This document shows positions 1 through 11,949 of a stretch of DNA of 64,000 bases, piece by piece (position 1 is the first letter of the stretch; every line of letters starts with the position of its first letter). Under the pieces are notes generated by a model that worked only from the letters and a program-made list of their open reading frames with translations, was not told the origin of the DNA and made no database searches. The position numbers and the translations under genes are program-made. Where the stretch lies: assembly GCA_905250025.1 (NCBI GenBank), contig CAJNOJ010000097.1:1-64000 (forward strand), in the 5' to 3' direction. This DNA comes from Adineta ricciae (taxonomy: Eukaryota > Rotifera > Eurotatoria > Adinetida > Adinetidae).

Positions 1-595
1 CAGTTAGATATGAATCTTATTAGTAATGGAGGACAAGATTAAATAACTCGTAGAGAGAAAGAGAAAGCGATGTTTATCTTTGGCATAGGTGAAGTTCTAG
101 TGAATCATCATTGTTATGCGAGCTTGGAGGATTTCTTCTCTAAACATTTTTCAAATCTCGATCATTATGAGAAAATTGTTTCATCTGTTATTTCAATTCC
201 TGACAAAGTATCGTAGAATTCAAACAAATGTTACCTATAGTTCGAAGTGAGAACACCGAGTAGTTTGGAGTAAAAATGATGTTTCTCTTCGGAATGAATA
301 GCGATTACCGAAACACCGGATTCGAAATGATCGAAAACACACATTAGTGAATGCGACGGAGAGGAAGTAGGGAAAATCATAAACAAACATTTTCCGTACT
401 GCTGATCATGAAAAACTTGATAGTTTACCAATCAAATGATGATTAACGGATTGACAATGAAAGAACAATATTTTTTTTTAAAGTAGAAAATATCAATGAA
501 CCCTGTTATATCTGACGAGGAAATCAGAAGTCAAGATATTGAAAGAAATGATTTATTTGGAAAAAGTACATGACAATGGAAAATATATTTACCAT
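1..595. other. 3' flank of the GPCR gene
   Basis: AT-rich DNA downstream of the GPCR stop codon. Only short open frames are present (the longest is 66 codons on the minus strand at 231-431, with no splice support or recognisable motif). I see no RNA gene or repeat. Confidence 0.4.
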
Positions 596-1787
596 TCATT
601 CTCGACACACTATCTCAATTTTCTGTACTCGAGTTTCTTTCTGGCCAACCATATATTTCACTTGCAATTGAAATTCTCTTCGAAATAAATTTGAACACAA
701 ACAATGAACGTAAAAGTTCACCTGAAAAGAGATCCACACAAGTTGTTCAAAAGTACTTCGTTCATTGACTCACTGCGTGAAACAGACTTTGAAGCCATCC
801 AAGACCTGTCCATATGGTTATGATCGACAGATAGTTGTTGATTAGATTTGAATCTCGCGGTGAGATAATCTTATAAATGCCAACAGGAAGTGCCGTTACA
901 AAGAAGAAGCAAACACTTCCGATTGTCAGTATAAGCATTTGTCTGTTAACTGCTCTTCTGTGTTGAGCATTCCTACCAACTGCGAATGCATGAATTGGTC
1001 GAACAAACGCTTGTTTACGAACATGAACACTGACCAAAATATCAATGACGATGAAGAACATAATCATTGCTGGAATTATACATGTAGTGATTATCTAAAT
1101 GGACAAAGAGCGATCAAGTGAAATCAGCACTTCACCTTCGACTAACTTGAATTATACTCCAGAACATGAAATAGAAGATTGTATATGATTGTTGGGCGAA
1201 AGATGGTCCACATGCAGCGATGGCTAAACCAGGAACAAGCATTCCAAACCAGCGTGTAAGCAAATGGAAATGTAAGGCGACATCGATGATCAGAACAACA
1301 CCAACTGCTATCAGTCCTTTTGCTGGCGTACATATTAGATTGGACTTGAATGGAAATCGCGTGCGAACCCACCGGTCGATAGAAACAACGACTAAGATCC
1401 ACGCGGAAGCAAACTGAGCAGCATGCATCACGAAATACCGAAATCGGCAAAATTCACCGTACGAAAGTCGACCATAAAGCGAAACCTGTCAAGAAATCAT
1501 TTTCAAGAGAGCATTAGTCTTTTGTTCGAAGCTATTCATCATACCGAGAAACCGAATTCGAGATAGTCAAAGATACACATGAATAAATACAGTGTGTCGA
1601 AGATTGCCAAAGCAATGAACAAACATGCTGTTGACAGTTTTCGCAGTGACGCTCGTGAGAAAGTGAACAGACTAGCTAGATTACCTGGAAAACCAAGTAA
1701 AAACAGAATGGAATAGCCAACTTGGTAGCAGCGATTGACAGCAATGGGATTGACAAAAGATAGACGATCTCCGATAGTGGCGTTCAT
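596..1787 (-). CDS. class A (rhodopsin-like) G-protein-coupled receptor, 4 exons
   Basis: A seven-helix receptor of 342 aa, probably for a peptide ligand. Exons read on the minus strand are 1787-1545, 1485-1147, 1094-774 and 721-596; the introns are 52-59 nt and all junctions are in phase 0. Visible signatures: GNLASLFTF in TM1; LAIFDTLYLF in TM2, with the conserved Asp; SIDRW at the end of TM3 in place of the usual DRY; ALPVGIYKI in TM6, which lacks the CWxP core; and AVNFYVHCLCSNLFRREF in TM7 with the start of helix 8, where NFY stands in for NPxxY. Exon 4 is missed by a plain ORF search but is needed to complete TM7. Large families of such divergent receptors are typical of rotifers. The ligand and orthology cannot be told. 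The start is the first Met of exon 1, ahead of TM1. Confidence 0.85.
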
Positions 1788-2261
1788 GACTTAGAAACGA
1801 ATGAATAGGAGTGCAATGCATTTATATGTGAGAGTATAAAGTCATATGACATGAATTGAAAACTAGAAACGAGACAATGGATGACCTAAGCAGATCATTT
1901 ACTATTTAACGAACGGAATTATTTTGGAACAATAGAATCGGAAAGCCAGCGAGTTCTCTTTTTCATCATTTATAAGTTAAAGCTTCGTAGTTTAGAAACG
2001 CGAAGGTTTGTGTCGACCTCATAAAAAACTAATAATTCTATTTTGTCATCTGTACTTGCGGTGCAACCAATCTTTATGTAATCTTATATATATATATATA
2101 TATTTATTCAACACAGCGGTCATTCATGTGTGAAGAGTGAGTTTTTGCTTCGTGGAAGTGTTCAGAGCTGGAACAAAATCGGCATTTTGAGTTACAACAA
2201 AGAAGGATAGAAGCCATGCGGTCGGCCTGATGGTGATCATGCGTTTCGCTTGAATTGACAT
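1788..2261. other. intergenic region between GPCR and tRNA-Pro
   Basis: No gene is seen. It holds the 5' flank of the GPCR and a TA dinucleotide run at 2085-2103. The open frame on the minus strand across the tRNA is a shadow. Confidence 0.4.
2085..2103. repeat. (TA)n microsatellite
   Basis: An uninterrupted TA run of about nine and a half units in the spacer upstream of the tRNA gene. Confidence 0.85.
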
Positions 2262-2333
2262 GGCCTGATGGTCTAATGGTATGATTCTCGCTTTGGGTGC
2301 GAGAGGCTCCGGTTTCGATCACCGGTCAGGCCC
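2262..2333 (+). tRNA. tRNA-Pro (anticodon UGG)
   Basis: A complete 72-nt cloverleaf. The 7-bp acceptor stem GGCCTGA (2262-2268) pairs with TCAGGCC (2326-2332), followed by discriminator C. The anticodon stem CTCGC/GCGAG closes the loop TTTGGGT with anticodon TGG at 2294-2296. The T arm CCGGT/ACCGG closes loop TTCGATC. The internal A box (TGGTCTAATGG) and B box are present, there is no intron, and a T-rich pol III terminator lies just downstream. It sits between the GPCR and the L35 gene and is independent of both. Confidence 0.95.
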
Positions 2334-2592
2334 AACTTTCTTTTTTCGCTCTCTCCTTTTGTCTATTCACATACGATTGTCTGTTAACTTTTGTGATATA
2401 TCTAAAGATTCACCTTCGGATTTTTCTGATGACAGGTAAAAGAAAGAAAAAAGTGCTCAGAATACGTTTGTTTGTTTTTTATTTTTATTGAACTTGATCT
2501 TAAACAATGGATGACAAAAAGCATCGAAACGATGTTTTTTCTATGTTTGAATTTCTTTTTTTTTCTCACGCGAATGGTTTTCTCTTCTTATT

Positions 2593-3021
2593 TTAAGCTT
2601 TAACAGCATATGTGCGTTGTGGAAAAGCCCATTGTCGTCGTTGAATTTTCTTCAATCGAATCGATTTCTCCTTGGGTGTCAACAGACGTCGAATAGCTCG
2701 TGTTTTGCGTTGTCGTAAATCTTTTGGCTTGTATTTCTTGCCATGATATAAGGCACGTAAATTGTCTTTGGTTGTTTGATGTGTAACAATGAGGACACGT
2801 GCGATCGATTTGCGAACATTGCGAATTTTGCCAAGTTTTTGAGCACCACCGCTGCCAGTGACTTTACCAACCCGGAGAGTGTTCAATTCTTGACGTAATT
2901 CTACTAATTGTTTTTGAAGTTCATCTGAAAGAAAATAACCAATCAATGACGATTTGATGTGTATTTAGAGATCCTTACCGGGCTTTTTGCCACGTATTTG
3001 TGAACATTTGACACGAGTCAT
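2593..3021 (-). CDS. RPL35: 60S ribosomal protein L35 (uL29)
   Basis: Large-subunit ribosomal protein uL29, located near the polypeptide exit tunnel. Exon 1 is 3021-2979 ([14 protein letters not shown] plus one base) and exon 2 is 2924-2593, separated by a 54-nt intron; the protein is 124 aa against 123 in human. Family hallmarks are clear: [19 protein letters not shown], then [15 protein letters not shown], and a very basic tail ending PQRTYAVKA. The short first exon just after the start is common in ribosomal protein genes. A pyrimidine-rich start (TOP-like) for the mRNA could lie upstream but was not resolved. Confidence 0.97.
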
Positions 3022-3548
3022 TGTCTGACCGAAGATCTAGAATAAGACATATATGTGTATAGATGAATTTCAGCTTGAAAATTCTCAAGGAAAACTGCGA
3101 ATAAGATGAATGAATTGTTTCAGTTAAAAATAATGATGACTCAGTTGATTCATTGACTGGCTAATATTGATTCCAATTCAATTAGAAACTCTTCTAACTC
3201 CTCCTCGATATTCGAAAAGATTCGTTTATATAAATCATAATTCGATTTTATTTTTCAGTATCAATCATGATTTACAACAGAATTTTTTCATCAATTTTAC
3301 ATTATCGATAGATGTCGCATACAACCAAACATAACATCGATCGTGACTTTACGGCATATATATTTTCACGCTACCGATATGAGAATGAAAAGTCGAGTTA
3401 TTATCTGAGTGTATGCGTATATATGTTTATTTATCGAATCCCTTTTGTTCTACATCGAATAAAAAATACAAGTACATATAAATTGAAATGCTGGGGTAAT
3501 AGAAATAAAAATACGAAAAAGATCGATCATTCTCAAACTGTGCATAGT
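3022..3548. other. spacer between L35 and spartin genes
   Basis: AT-rich spacer containing the 5' flank of L35 and the 3' flank of spartin. The 80-codon plus-strand frame at 3312-3554 has no motif and overlaps the spartin stop codon; I regard it as chance. Confidence 0.4.
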
Positions 3549-5582
3549 TTATGAGAAAGCGTTTTTCACCGTCTGTTGCGCTGTTTGTTTAACTACTTTC
3601 CGGGCGATCTGAAAAATAACAACAATCACAAATATGCAAAGTCAAAGCCAATCTTTTCTTACGGATTTTGGACCAAGTCCTCCAACATAATATGCTGTTA
3701 ATGCACTATTACCAATTGCATATGCTGCATTTTCAGTTAGAACTGAAGCATCTTCACCGTATCTACAAAATACACGATGATTAACGACACGAGACAAGTT
3801 ACTTTCTTACTTATGCTTAACAACACTGACACTTTCACTAGCGATATTCGCTGCCAAGTGTTTTGCGGCATTCTCACAGCTTTCATAAATAACACCGAAA
3901 CCTTTTGAAAAAAAGAGAAAAACACATCGAATCTAAATGTCAAATAGGATTCGAATAATTATTCTAGCTTACTGATTAATCCAGCGTGTCCAACACCTCG
4001 GAGACCGCTTAATTTAACCGTTTCGATTGTACCATCTGGTTTAACTCTTTTCTCGACTTTACCAAGATTCGGAGCGAATGTCCGTGCCAATGCCAATGTC
4101 ATCGAACCAACTTTCGATACTATAAAGAAATTATGATAAATCCAAATCAAAAAGTTCTCTTGTCATTCTTACCAACATAGGTGCTTGCTTTAACGGCTAC
4201 ACCCGATGTAGTACGTAAACCACGAGCGGTAACGTGTAAGCCTTTACTGACTTTTGTTGGTTCAGCATTAGGTACGATTTTATCGTGAACATTTTTGGAT
4301 ACTTGTTCGATTAAGTTTTCAGCCATAACAACACCTGTTGCTAATTGCTTTGTTAAAAATTTCGTTCCTAAACAAGGCATTCATAGGAAAAGAAAATGAA
4401 AATGTGAAATTGTACCAGTAATAAGTGCTGCGGCAAGTTTTCCACTTGCTGTATTTGTATCATAAGGAAGTTCTTCTTCAACAGCAGCTTCTTCTTCGCC
4501 GATGATTTCAGCTTTTCTAGTCGATGCTTCCTTTGTCTGACGGGAAACTGTTGCAACCAATTCCGGCTTGTTCGTTGCCGATTTTTCAGCTAATTTGACA
4601 GCGCCACTTGTTGAAGCAGCAGTTAGAGACTCGCCATACTAAATCAATAAATAGATTCAAATAGGCACACACACATATAAAGACACGTACTGTTGGTGTA
4701 CCGTTTTGAGCCATGAAAACTGAAAGTTTCGAGAGAACATCTTCAAAGAAATGACGAATATCTGGTACAACCGATTCATCGAACATAAGACCAACAAATT
4801 CTCCTATGAAGACGAATTTTGCTAGACGAGAAAACTCTTTGTTTTTCTGATTTCCTTACCAATGGATGTATTGTTCGGAAAGATATACGCATCATAGCCA
4901 GTTTTGAATGATGGAGATACTTTTGGATGTAGTGGATAGATCCAACTACCTAGTTTCAATAAACCACATGTTTCACCTCCTTCGCTAAAATGCATACGTA
5001 TACATAGAGTTGATTTAGTTGCCTTTTTCGAATAGCATACCTCATTTCGAATATTGTCAATGGTAAAGATTCAGATGTAGTTTGAATTGATCCATCTTTC
5101 GCTATATAAAATAGTCGTGCTCCTTCATCTAACTGAAACAAAACAGTTGCATTGCTATTCTCTGGTGTCATATCTGAAGTGACTGGTTCGAATGCTGACG
5201 GATCTTCGAAAACCTGTTCAGCCATTTCGGTTAAATCCTGCTCGTTGATTGTTTGCGGCACATGATCTGACAATTGGCGAACCATATTTTGATAGATGCT
5301 GTTGGAATCTTTTGATCGGTTTTGTTGCAATGAAGATTGAAGTAAACGTTGATTGGCATCACGTTTCATTGCATTTAATTCTTCATCGACAGCAGATGTG
5401 TTCTCATGTGAACTGATCAAGGAAACCACACGTTTGTACAGAACAGATGCTTCATCGTATTGTTGACTTTTTTCCAGATTAGTTGCACGTCGTAGATAAT
5501 CATTTGCTTCGCGTTTAAGACTAGCAGCGGTAGCTTCTGGTCTTGGATTAAGTTTTTGAAATAATGCACTCATTGTAGCCAT
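3549..5582 (-). CDS. SPART: spartin-like protein (MIT plus senescence domain)
   Basis: Homologue of spartin (SPG20), which in other animals works at lipid droplets, endosomes and mitochondria. Nine exons, minus strand: 5582-5041, 4984-4860, 4803-4691, 4638-4416, 4367-4173, 4119-3973, 3901-3811, 3762-3663, 3608-3549. Together they give 531 aa (human 666). Residues about 18-80 form an MIT-type helical domain (REANDYLRRATNLEKSQQYD...ASVLYKRVV). A middle domain (LFYIAKDGSI...CGLLKLGSWIYPL) is followed by the plant-type senescence domain (TKFLTKQLATGVVMAENL, VSKGLHVTARGLRTTSGVAV, then the GLRGVGHAGLIS region). All intron phases agree. The spacing between MIT and senescence regions is shorter than in vertebrates. 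Family assignment is firm; the cellular role here is inferred. Confidence 0.9.
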
Positions 5583-6360
5583 TTTACTCTAGAAATGAAG
5601 ATAACGAGGTTCTTATATATGTATATATACATGTATACAATCAATGAGTAACCGAGAGGAATAGCTCTATGTAAATATGATTAAGATTCATTCGAGAAGC
5701 GAGGCGTCTTGTGGCGATCGAATTTTAGTACTCGTGAAAAACTATGACTCATGTCTGGCGGCAATTAATCATACGAAGAGCTTCCTATTGGTTCAGTTTC
5801 AGATATATACCAGATGTCACTGATGATAAGTAGCAACGAATCACTCAAAATATCTCTAATCATAATTTTCATCTCCAACTACCGTGCTCAGCCAACCGTA
5901 TCGGTTTTTCATTTCGATTTTCTTGTTAGCTCGTGTTTATGTATATGTAAATCACATCGAGATTTCAAAGCACGCAGTTACCCATGCAATGCGATTGTGG
6001 GTTTTCCCACTTGCAGTTTTTACAAGACAAAAACTTACGGAGGTTGTCGATGAACAGCTGGACAATTCTTGACATAGAGAACGTAAAAACGAATGTATTG
6101 AGAGGGATTATTCATTAAACGAAATATGTATGAAAAAAACCGCCAACGCGTTTTTTTGTTCTTCTTTGAAAAGATGAGTACCTTATTGGTTTTTTCCAAC
6201 ATAGCGACGGATGAAAGAAAGTTTTGCTTTGTTTTTTTTTAAACCAGCGCGATAAACGACTTGAAAGACTCTGTGTTATTGTTAAAGTGAGCCGAATAAT
6301 CTTCGAATCCTGAGGAAGACAACCGGTTTTCAATCTCAGTAATAGAAAAGCATAATTACT
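5583..6360. other. divergent intergenic region
   Basis: Spacer between spartin (leftward) and the 377-aa gene (rightward), so it should hold two promoters. Overlapping short frames at 5814-6072 and 6115-6417 have no support. Confidence 0.4.
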
Positions 6361-7657
6361 ATGCTTTCCGAAATAAAAATAATTATTTATGGTGACTGGT
6401 CGAGTATTGAAAAGCATGAATGGAACCTACCGTTACCTGTTAAATTCGTCTCTTCTTGGGCAAAACTGCAAGAATTTATCGATGGTCAGCCAGAAAGCGT
6501 GTCCTACTTTCTAATCTTGATTTCCTTATTCGGTGAAACTCTTGAAGCAGTACTGAATCGAATACTAAGTCTAAAAAATATAGCTCGGACGTTCGTATGT
6601 GATAACAAATACCATCAATATCTAATCAATCAGCGCGACATATACCACCTTCCCAAACGTCGTATCACATATTCGACGACATGGCACGCTATACGTACTT
6701 TTGAATCTCAATCTGAGCAGTCCCTTCCAACTGATCTCAATGGCGTCGTAGCCGTTACTGAGCAAAATGTTTATAGTTTGAAAAGATGGCTGCAGACAAA
6801 CGATAAAGTACTCAGGAAATTTTGTTGACGAAAGAAATTTGTAACAAAATTAAAATTTAGGTCGAAGCTTGTGATGTACTGATCATTCCGATTCAATCAA
6901 GTCAAGCTAATCTTCTAGATTTTCAACAAAAAATGATCGAATTTTGTAATTAGATATCGTTCATTTCGATTCTAACACATTGTTGATATTTCATTATAGG
7001 GACAACTTTTGGGACCGATTTCGAACTGAGAGTTTGTACACTCTCAGATTATATATGTTCAGATGATTTTTCTGACAGAATGTCAGAGAAAGAGAAAGCG
7101 TTCGTCGATGAACACAATAAGAAGATTTGCGACTTTCTGAAAAAAAATCTAACATCCATACGAATATACCTCATTGGAAACGAAGAAAATATCTCCGATC
7201 GGTGGAGTGAATACATGATTAGTCAAGATCCTATAAACCATGATCGGTGTACCTGTTATGAACATGAACCTGTCACTGATGCAACCCTACAACGATTAAA
7301 AGCATCTAAGAGCGCTTTCAAAGACTTGTTAAGGCCAATGTTACGACGTATGGATGATCTCAGGGATAGTGGTCTAGAATGCGCCAGATTCCACGGTGCA
7401 TTGGAAAGCGGTTCTATTACTATGAAACAACGAGAGATGGTTGCTAACATTGAATTAAGCGAATGGTCAATATATCGTTATAGTACAACTACGATGTACA
7501 GTAGTGAAGTATGAGAAGAAATTAGAAAATTTGTTTCAATCGGTTTTTTATTCAATATTTCTAGTTTCGCAATGTTGTTCAACCTCAAGATGATCGTCCA
7601 ATTTTAGCAAATGCTACTGGTGATATAAATAGTGCGATCTTAGAGAATGATCACTAA
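6361..7657 (+). CDS. uncharacterised protein, 377 aa, 4 exons
   Basis: I do not recognise this protein. Exons 6361-6807, 6861-6945, 7000-7508 and 7565-7657 join in frame through introns of 53-56 nt, with coding-like composition throughout, so the gene itself is well supported. The start MLSEIKIIIYGDW is the first Met of an open exon. No signal peptide or membrane helix is evident. The N-terminal part alternates hydrophobic strands and helices (IKIIIYGDW; ACDVLIIPI; IRIYLIGNE), which could be a Rossmann-like fold, but no nucleotide-binding motif is visible. The C-terminal third has a charged helical stretch (RRMDDLRDSGLECARFHGAL). It may be a lineage-restricted rotifer protein. Confidence 0.7.
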
Positions 7658-8323
7658 ATTTTACTATATCTAACGAGTGTATGGATATTTTTGAATGTAT
7701 GTGATACGTATAGATATATATTTTCACACTTTGTATAACGAAGTTTAAACAAACCTTGTACTTTTTTTTTATAGCACTTTTCAATAAGACGGTCAGGAGA
7801 AAGCAAATAATCACTCTCAACATACGCGTTTCACAAGGATATTCCAGCTGTGCGCGAAAAATGTTTTTGTCTAATAAAAGCACGTCTGTCGAACAACGAA
7901 TGGTCACTGACGTGCTCAGAAACGTGCGTATTTATGTATATGTGGTTACTGGAGTAGATCAACATGTTTTGCCTAGTGGTAGAAGTAGTGCGACATCAAA
8001 GTTAATTCGAAGATATTGATCACGCGTGTTCTCCACAAAAGAAAGTTGGAGCGATGACTATATGGCGTGTAATATTACCTTGAATATACGAAACTTGTTC
8101 TATACATGCCAGTAGACAAAGTACACTTTGCTAATCTAAAAATATATGATTACTGTAAGTTTTTCTTTCTTTGGAGAGCAATGTACAACTGCGCAATTAG
8201 TGAATTATTGTCCAGTCATTGAAACCGTGTCAAGGTAGATTTTATGTACGACAGCAAAATAACTTGACAATGGAAATACGTTCGTGACGGCAGTTATGTG
8301 AGAAAAGAAAGAATTGTGTTCCT
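7658..8323. other. spacer with weak exon-like frame
   Basis: No supported gene. The plus-strand frame at 7756-8019 contains a 53-nt intron-like segment (GTGCG...CCTAG), but splicing it leads at once to a stop codon, so it was not called. Confidence 0.3.
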
Positions 8324-8692
8324 ATGACCGGAATCTTCTATTGTCCTTCAGAAATGATTACGTTGTGTTATCGTATTGAACGTCTGTTCCGTAGCGAAAC
8401 AAACGATTTTATTCCGCGAAGTTTTTTTTTTCTAATCCGCTGCTTTCACGTTCTATAGACATTCTATACTCGAACACGTGAATCGATGTTTACACATATC
8501 AGTCGTGAAAGAGAAAGCAAATTAGCGAAAGAAAAATCGATAGGACAATCTAGTATTTGTCATTATCGAATACCCATCAAAGGTAAATATGAGGCTTTTC
8601 CCGTTTTAATTATCATTACCTATGCAAGATGAGTACCACATTATTTTTCTTGTGAAATAAATCTTTTTTTACCAGGAAAAACAAGCGGTTGA
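8324..8692 (+). CDS. doubtful small spliced gene (frame junction unresolved)
   Basis: Three exon-like blocks that an ORF search would miss. Block 1 from ATG 8324 reads MTGIFYCPSEMITLCYRIER and stays open to about 8420. Block 2 (8459-8582) is preceded by a polypyrimidine tract and TATAG and reads RERESKLAKEKSIGQSS before a GTAAAT donor. Block 3 (8676-8692) follows TTTTTTTACCAG and ends with a stop. The block 2-3 junction is clean, but the 38-nt space between blocks 1 and 2 would be a very short intron and its phase does not match. It could be a decayed gene, a gene with a different first exon, or chance. Confidence 0.25.
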
Positions 8693-9583
8693 ATTGTTTC
8701 AGAATAGAAACAATATGCTCCTGCATTTTCAATGTGCACATTCATGTGTTCGTAGTTGCACTATTTCATATTTACACTGCATGTCCGTAATCGAACATTT
8801 CCATTTTTATGAAGTGGGCTTTCATGGGAAAATTATATTTGAGATTTGAATATTCAATTAATGTCGCGACTAAACACGAATAACATTGTTTGTGACAAAA
8901 GAACTCGATTCGTGCCATGCAGCGATTGAAACGGTCGGAGTGACATTTGTTCGATTTAAATGAGTAAAAGAACCGAAGCTCTCTTGACTTTTACATTGAA
9001 GAAATTTCTTTTTCTCACAAGCTATCTGTGCCATACACAACGCGAGTATTTCTGTCAAGAAAACTAAAACCGTGAGGTAATGAATCAGTAGCGGAATTTT
9101 TTCTCGTACAGTCTGTATTTCTATAGAATGACACAGTGTACCTAAGCTGCACTCATTCTAGATGCTTGTCAATGTACAGCAAAATAGTTACAGTTGAGCC
9201 CTTTAAACTGCATCGTAGACTGAAGTATGAAAAGAAAAGATGAGTGCTTTTTGAAGACAACTTTTATCTCGTGAGTGTATGCTTTTTTATTCTATTTGGT
9301 ATATTATTTGGGCACATTTTTTTCAAATTCATATTTTTGTCGTAGCCAAGGTCGAGTTTTGTATGCACACGAGGGAGAGAGCTATGTCATCAACAAAGAA
9401 GAAACAAGAAAGGTGAGCTTAGTGAAACGTTTCATGATTAGTTATCGGCAATGAATGAGTGTATATATCGTGTTCTTTTTGCTATATTCAAGATAAAATC
9501 GTACTTTTGAAACATATTGATTTTCTTTTCTAGTATTGTTGCTTCATTTACGATAGTATTATTTTGCACAAGATTTCTGGCCG
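8693..9583. other. upstream region of the bHLH-Orange gene
   Basis: No gene is seen. A short ATG-led frame at 9384-9412 (MSSTKKKQER) ends in a good donor (AGGTGAGC), and an acceptor lies near 9533, but joining it to the next exon does not keep the frame. It may be a 5' untranslated exon of the bHLH gene. Confidence 0.35.
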
Positions 9584-10825
9584 ATGTCATTCCAAAAGTG
9601 TGCACTTGGAGACGCAACGATCTCGGACAGACGCTATTCATCATCATCGCATTTAGAAATCATTCTGGACGATCATTCCGACTGTGACTCGATGTTCGAC
9701 GACTACAATAGTTCAGTATGGTGCGTTGATTTCAAGAAGAAAATCGAGATTTTACCCGAATTGTTCTATTTCCTAGCGAGCCAAAAACTAGCACGACGAA
9801 GGACGAACATAATGCACATGAACGACACAAGAAAAGAATGCTGAAAGTGAGACACGCATCAATTGAGTTAAAGGAGAAATTAGTTTGATATTTTAGACAC
9901 CGAAGCCGCATCGATTGATCGAAAAACGTCGTCGTGATCGAATGAATTCGAGTTTGAGCACTCTCTTAAATTTAGTTCCTCACCAAAAAGACGAGGTAAA
10001 ATATCGCATTTTTCAATTCATTTCATCAACAACACCGTTATAGAACCATAAACGCATTGAAAAGACGGAGATTATCGAAATGGCAATTAAATACATTCAC
10101 ACAATACTGGAAAACAACCAAAAAGCCGGTAAGAATCGACTGAGAGTGTTTCCATTTACTATGTATTACTTCATACTTAGCTGACACACTGAATGCCGAA
10201 AAGCAAACGATTATCAAACTTAATGCGTATCGTTCTGGCTATCTCAATTGTATATATGATGCATACGAACATTTCGAAAAGCAACCGTCTCATCAACGAA
10301 TCCTTCCGGACTTCGTGAAATACAGCACTAATAAAGAGACCGAATTAAATAATTTAATCGGTTAGACATCTACTTAAAACCGAACGTTTGTAAAGTTCGT
10401 TTTCTTTCATAGATCTACCAGAGAAAAAAACACTTCTGAAAACCCGAGCACGATCTGCAGGTCATGGCGAACAAATGTGCTCTGTGTCCGACGTACAGTC
10501 AATGACTGAGTCTGACTGCGATGTTCAATTTTCAATAGATGGTGGTGAGAATTATCCTAGGCAAACCAAAGTTCCCATATTCGTTTTACACCCATCGGGA
10601 ACACATTATGTTCCTATGCATATTGACTCGTCCGTTGTTTCTCAAGTGTTTCGAAAGAAACCCAACGCTTCACATCCCTCGTGTGCAGATGAGAAAGCTC
10701 ACTGTCATCCAATATCGATACCGGTTAACTTTAGTCCAGAGCCAATCGTGTTTGAGCCTTCTAGACTTGACATTCAAAATATAAACGTTATCGGAACAAA
10801 ACATCAAACAAAGCGTCAGACTTAA
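9584..10825 (+). CDS. cwo-like: bHLH-Orange transcriptional repressor, clockwork-orange/DEC type
   Basis: DNA-binding repressor of the Hes/Hey superfamily, 327 aa. Exons 9584-9720, 9777-9846, 9897-9995, 10044-10128, 10181-10360 and 10413-10825. The basic region and helix 1 read PHRLIEKRRRDRMNSSLSTL, and helix 2 continues KRIEKTEIIEMAIKYIHTIL. The Orange domain begins YRSGYLNCIYDAYEHFEK. The exact combination HRxIEKRRRDRMN plus RIEKTEIIEMAI plus YRSGY matches insect clockwork orange more closely than Hes/Hey, and no C-terminal WRPW tetrapeptide is present. In insects cwo represses E-box targets of CLOCK/CYCLE. An alternative donor at 9716 with acceptor 9781 also keeps the frame; the chosen pair has the better acceptor tract. 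The 5' end is uncertain. Confidence 0.85.
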
Positions 10826-11949
10826 TTAACAATGTAGATTCATATTTTTGCATTTTAATATCTTTTTTTGTTTGTTTTCTTTATACAAATAAGAGAAATA
10901 AAAATTCTCGACTAAAAAAAGAACTTATCGCGTTATGTGCTAATGAAAATTTACTTAATATAGATAAAATATAGACTCGAGCACAACATGTTCTTCGAGT
11001 ACAAAACATTAACGAAAGAACTCTCAACAATATTTTTGGATTTGTTGATACTTTTGACGTTCTCTGTTGATGTGCAACGAGTGTCATGTCTAATGTAGGT
11101 CACATGACGAAGACAAAAATCTTGACGCGACTCACCTTCGTTTAGAAAAGCCAAACGTCTTTACCTATTGGTATTGTCTGCAGAACAGTATACATGATGT
11201 TTGAAAGAATTGGCTCGTTTTCTCTGATGCCGAAAGAGTAGAATGTCTAGAGGATTGCTCGATATGAAAGTAAGCGACAGTTGGAGAGTATGAAAGTCTA
11301 ATTGTGCAAGAGTATGTAATCGATTTTTAATACAGTTTTTGTTATCGAAGTACAAAAGCTAGAGACAAGGGGAAATGCTACGATCTAAGCACATGATCAG
11401 AAGAATTAAAAATGAATCTCTCGTTCGTGATATGTTCATTTTTTTCACATTGAAGGCAACATCTTGTCCTACTCGACGACATGTTAAATCTGTTCGTTCT
11501 TTCTGTCTCTCTTGTACCTATACACGTCATCCAAATGTGTGAGTGAATACGTAATGTAAGTCAGTTGAACAGAAGTTTTATATNTGCACATCTACGTGTG
11601 ACAAATAGCCCGTGACTCTTGTTACGTCGTTACATAGATAGATATCAATTGAATATGATCCTTGAATGAATGTTATACAAAGCAATTATGAAATCATAAA
11701 AAAAAACCAAAGAGAGAAGCAGGAAGAAGGAAAAAAATCGATGTTATATGTATGTGCTTTCCTCTTGTCCATAATCAGATACAGACGCCGATTACAGCAA
11801 CAGTTCTCTTCTTTTTTTCTTCTTTTCATGATGACCGATGTAACCAAATATGATAATTGGTCTCTGTTCATTCAATTTTGTCTCTATCGACTGGACACAG
11901 TAGTAAACGGATGCATCAGTAGAAAGTCTATGTCCGAATCGAATTGACA
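10826..11949. other. spacer between the bHLH-O and kinesin-like genes
   Basis: AT-rich, with several overlapping 60-100 codon frames on both strands but no motif or splice support. A single undetermined base lies at 11584. Confidence 0.4.

Noticed and set aside
7756-8019. Possible exon with a 53-nt intron (GTGCG...CCTAG) after the 377-aa gene
   Set aside because: Splicing gives an immediate stop and no upstream coding exon joins it.
8475-8480. Palindromic E-box CACGTG about 1.1 kb upstream of the clockwork-orange-like gene
   Set aside because: A single hexamer is expected by chance at this spacing, and it falls inside a coding-like block; no cluster of E-boxes was seen.
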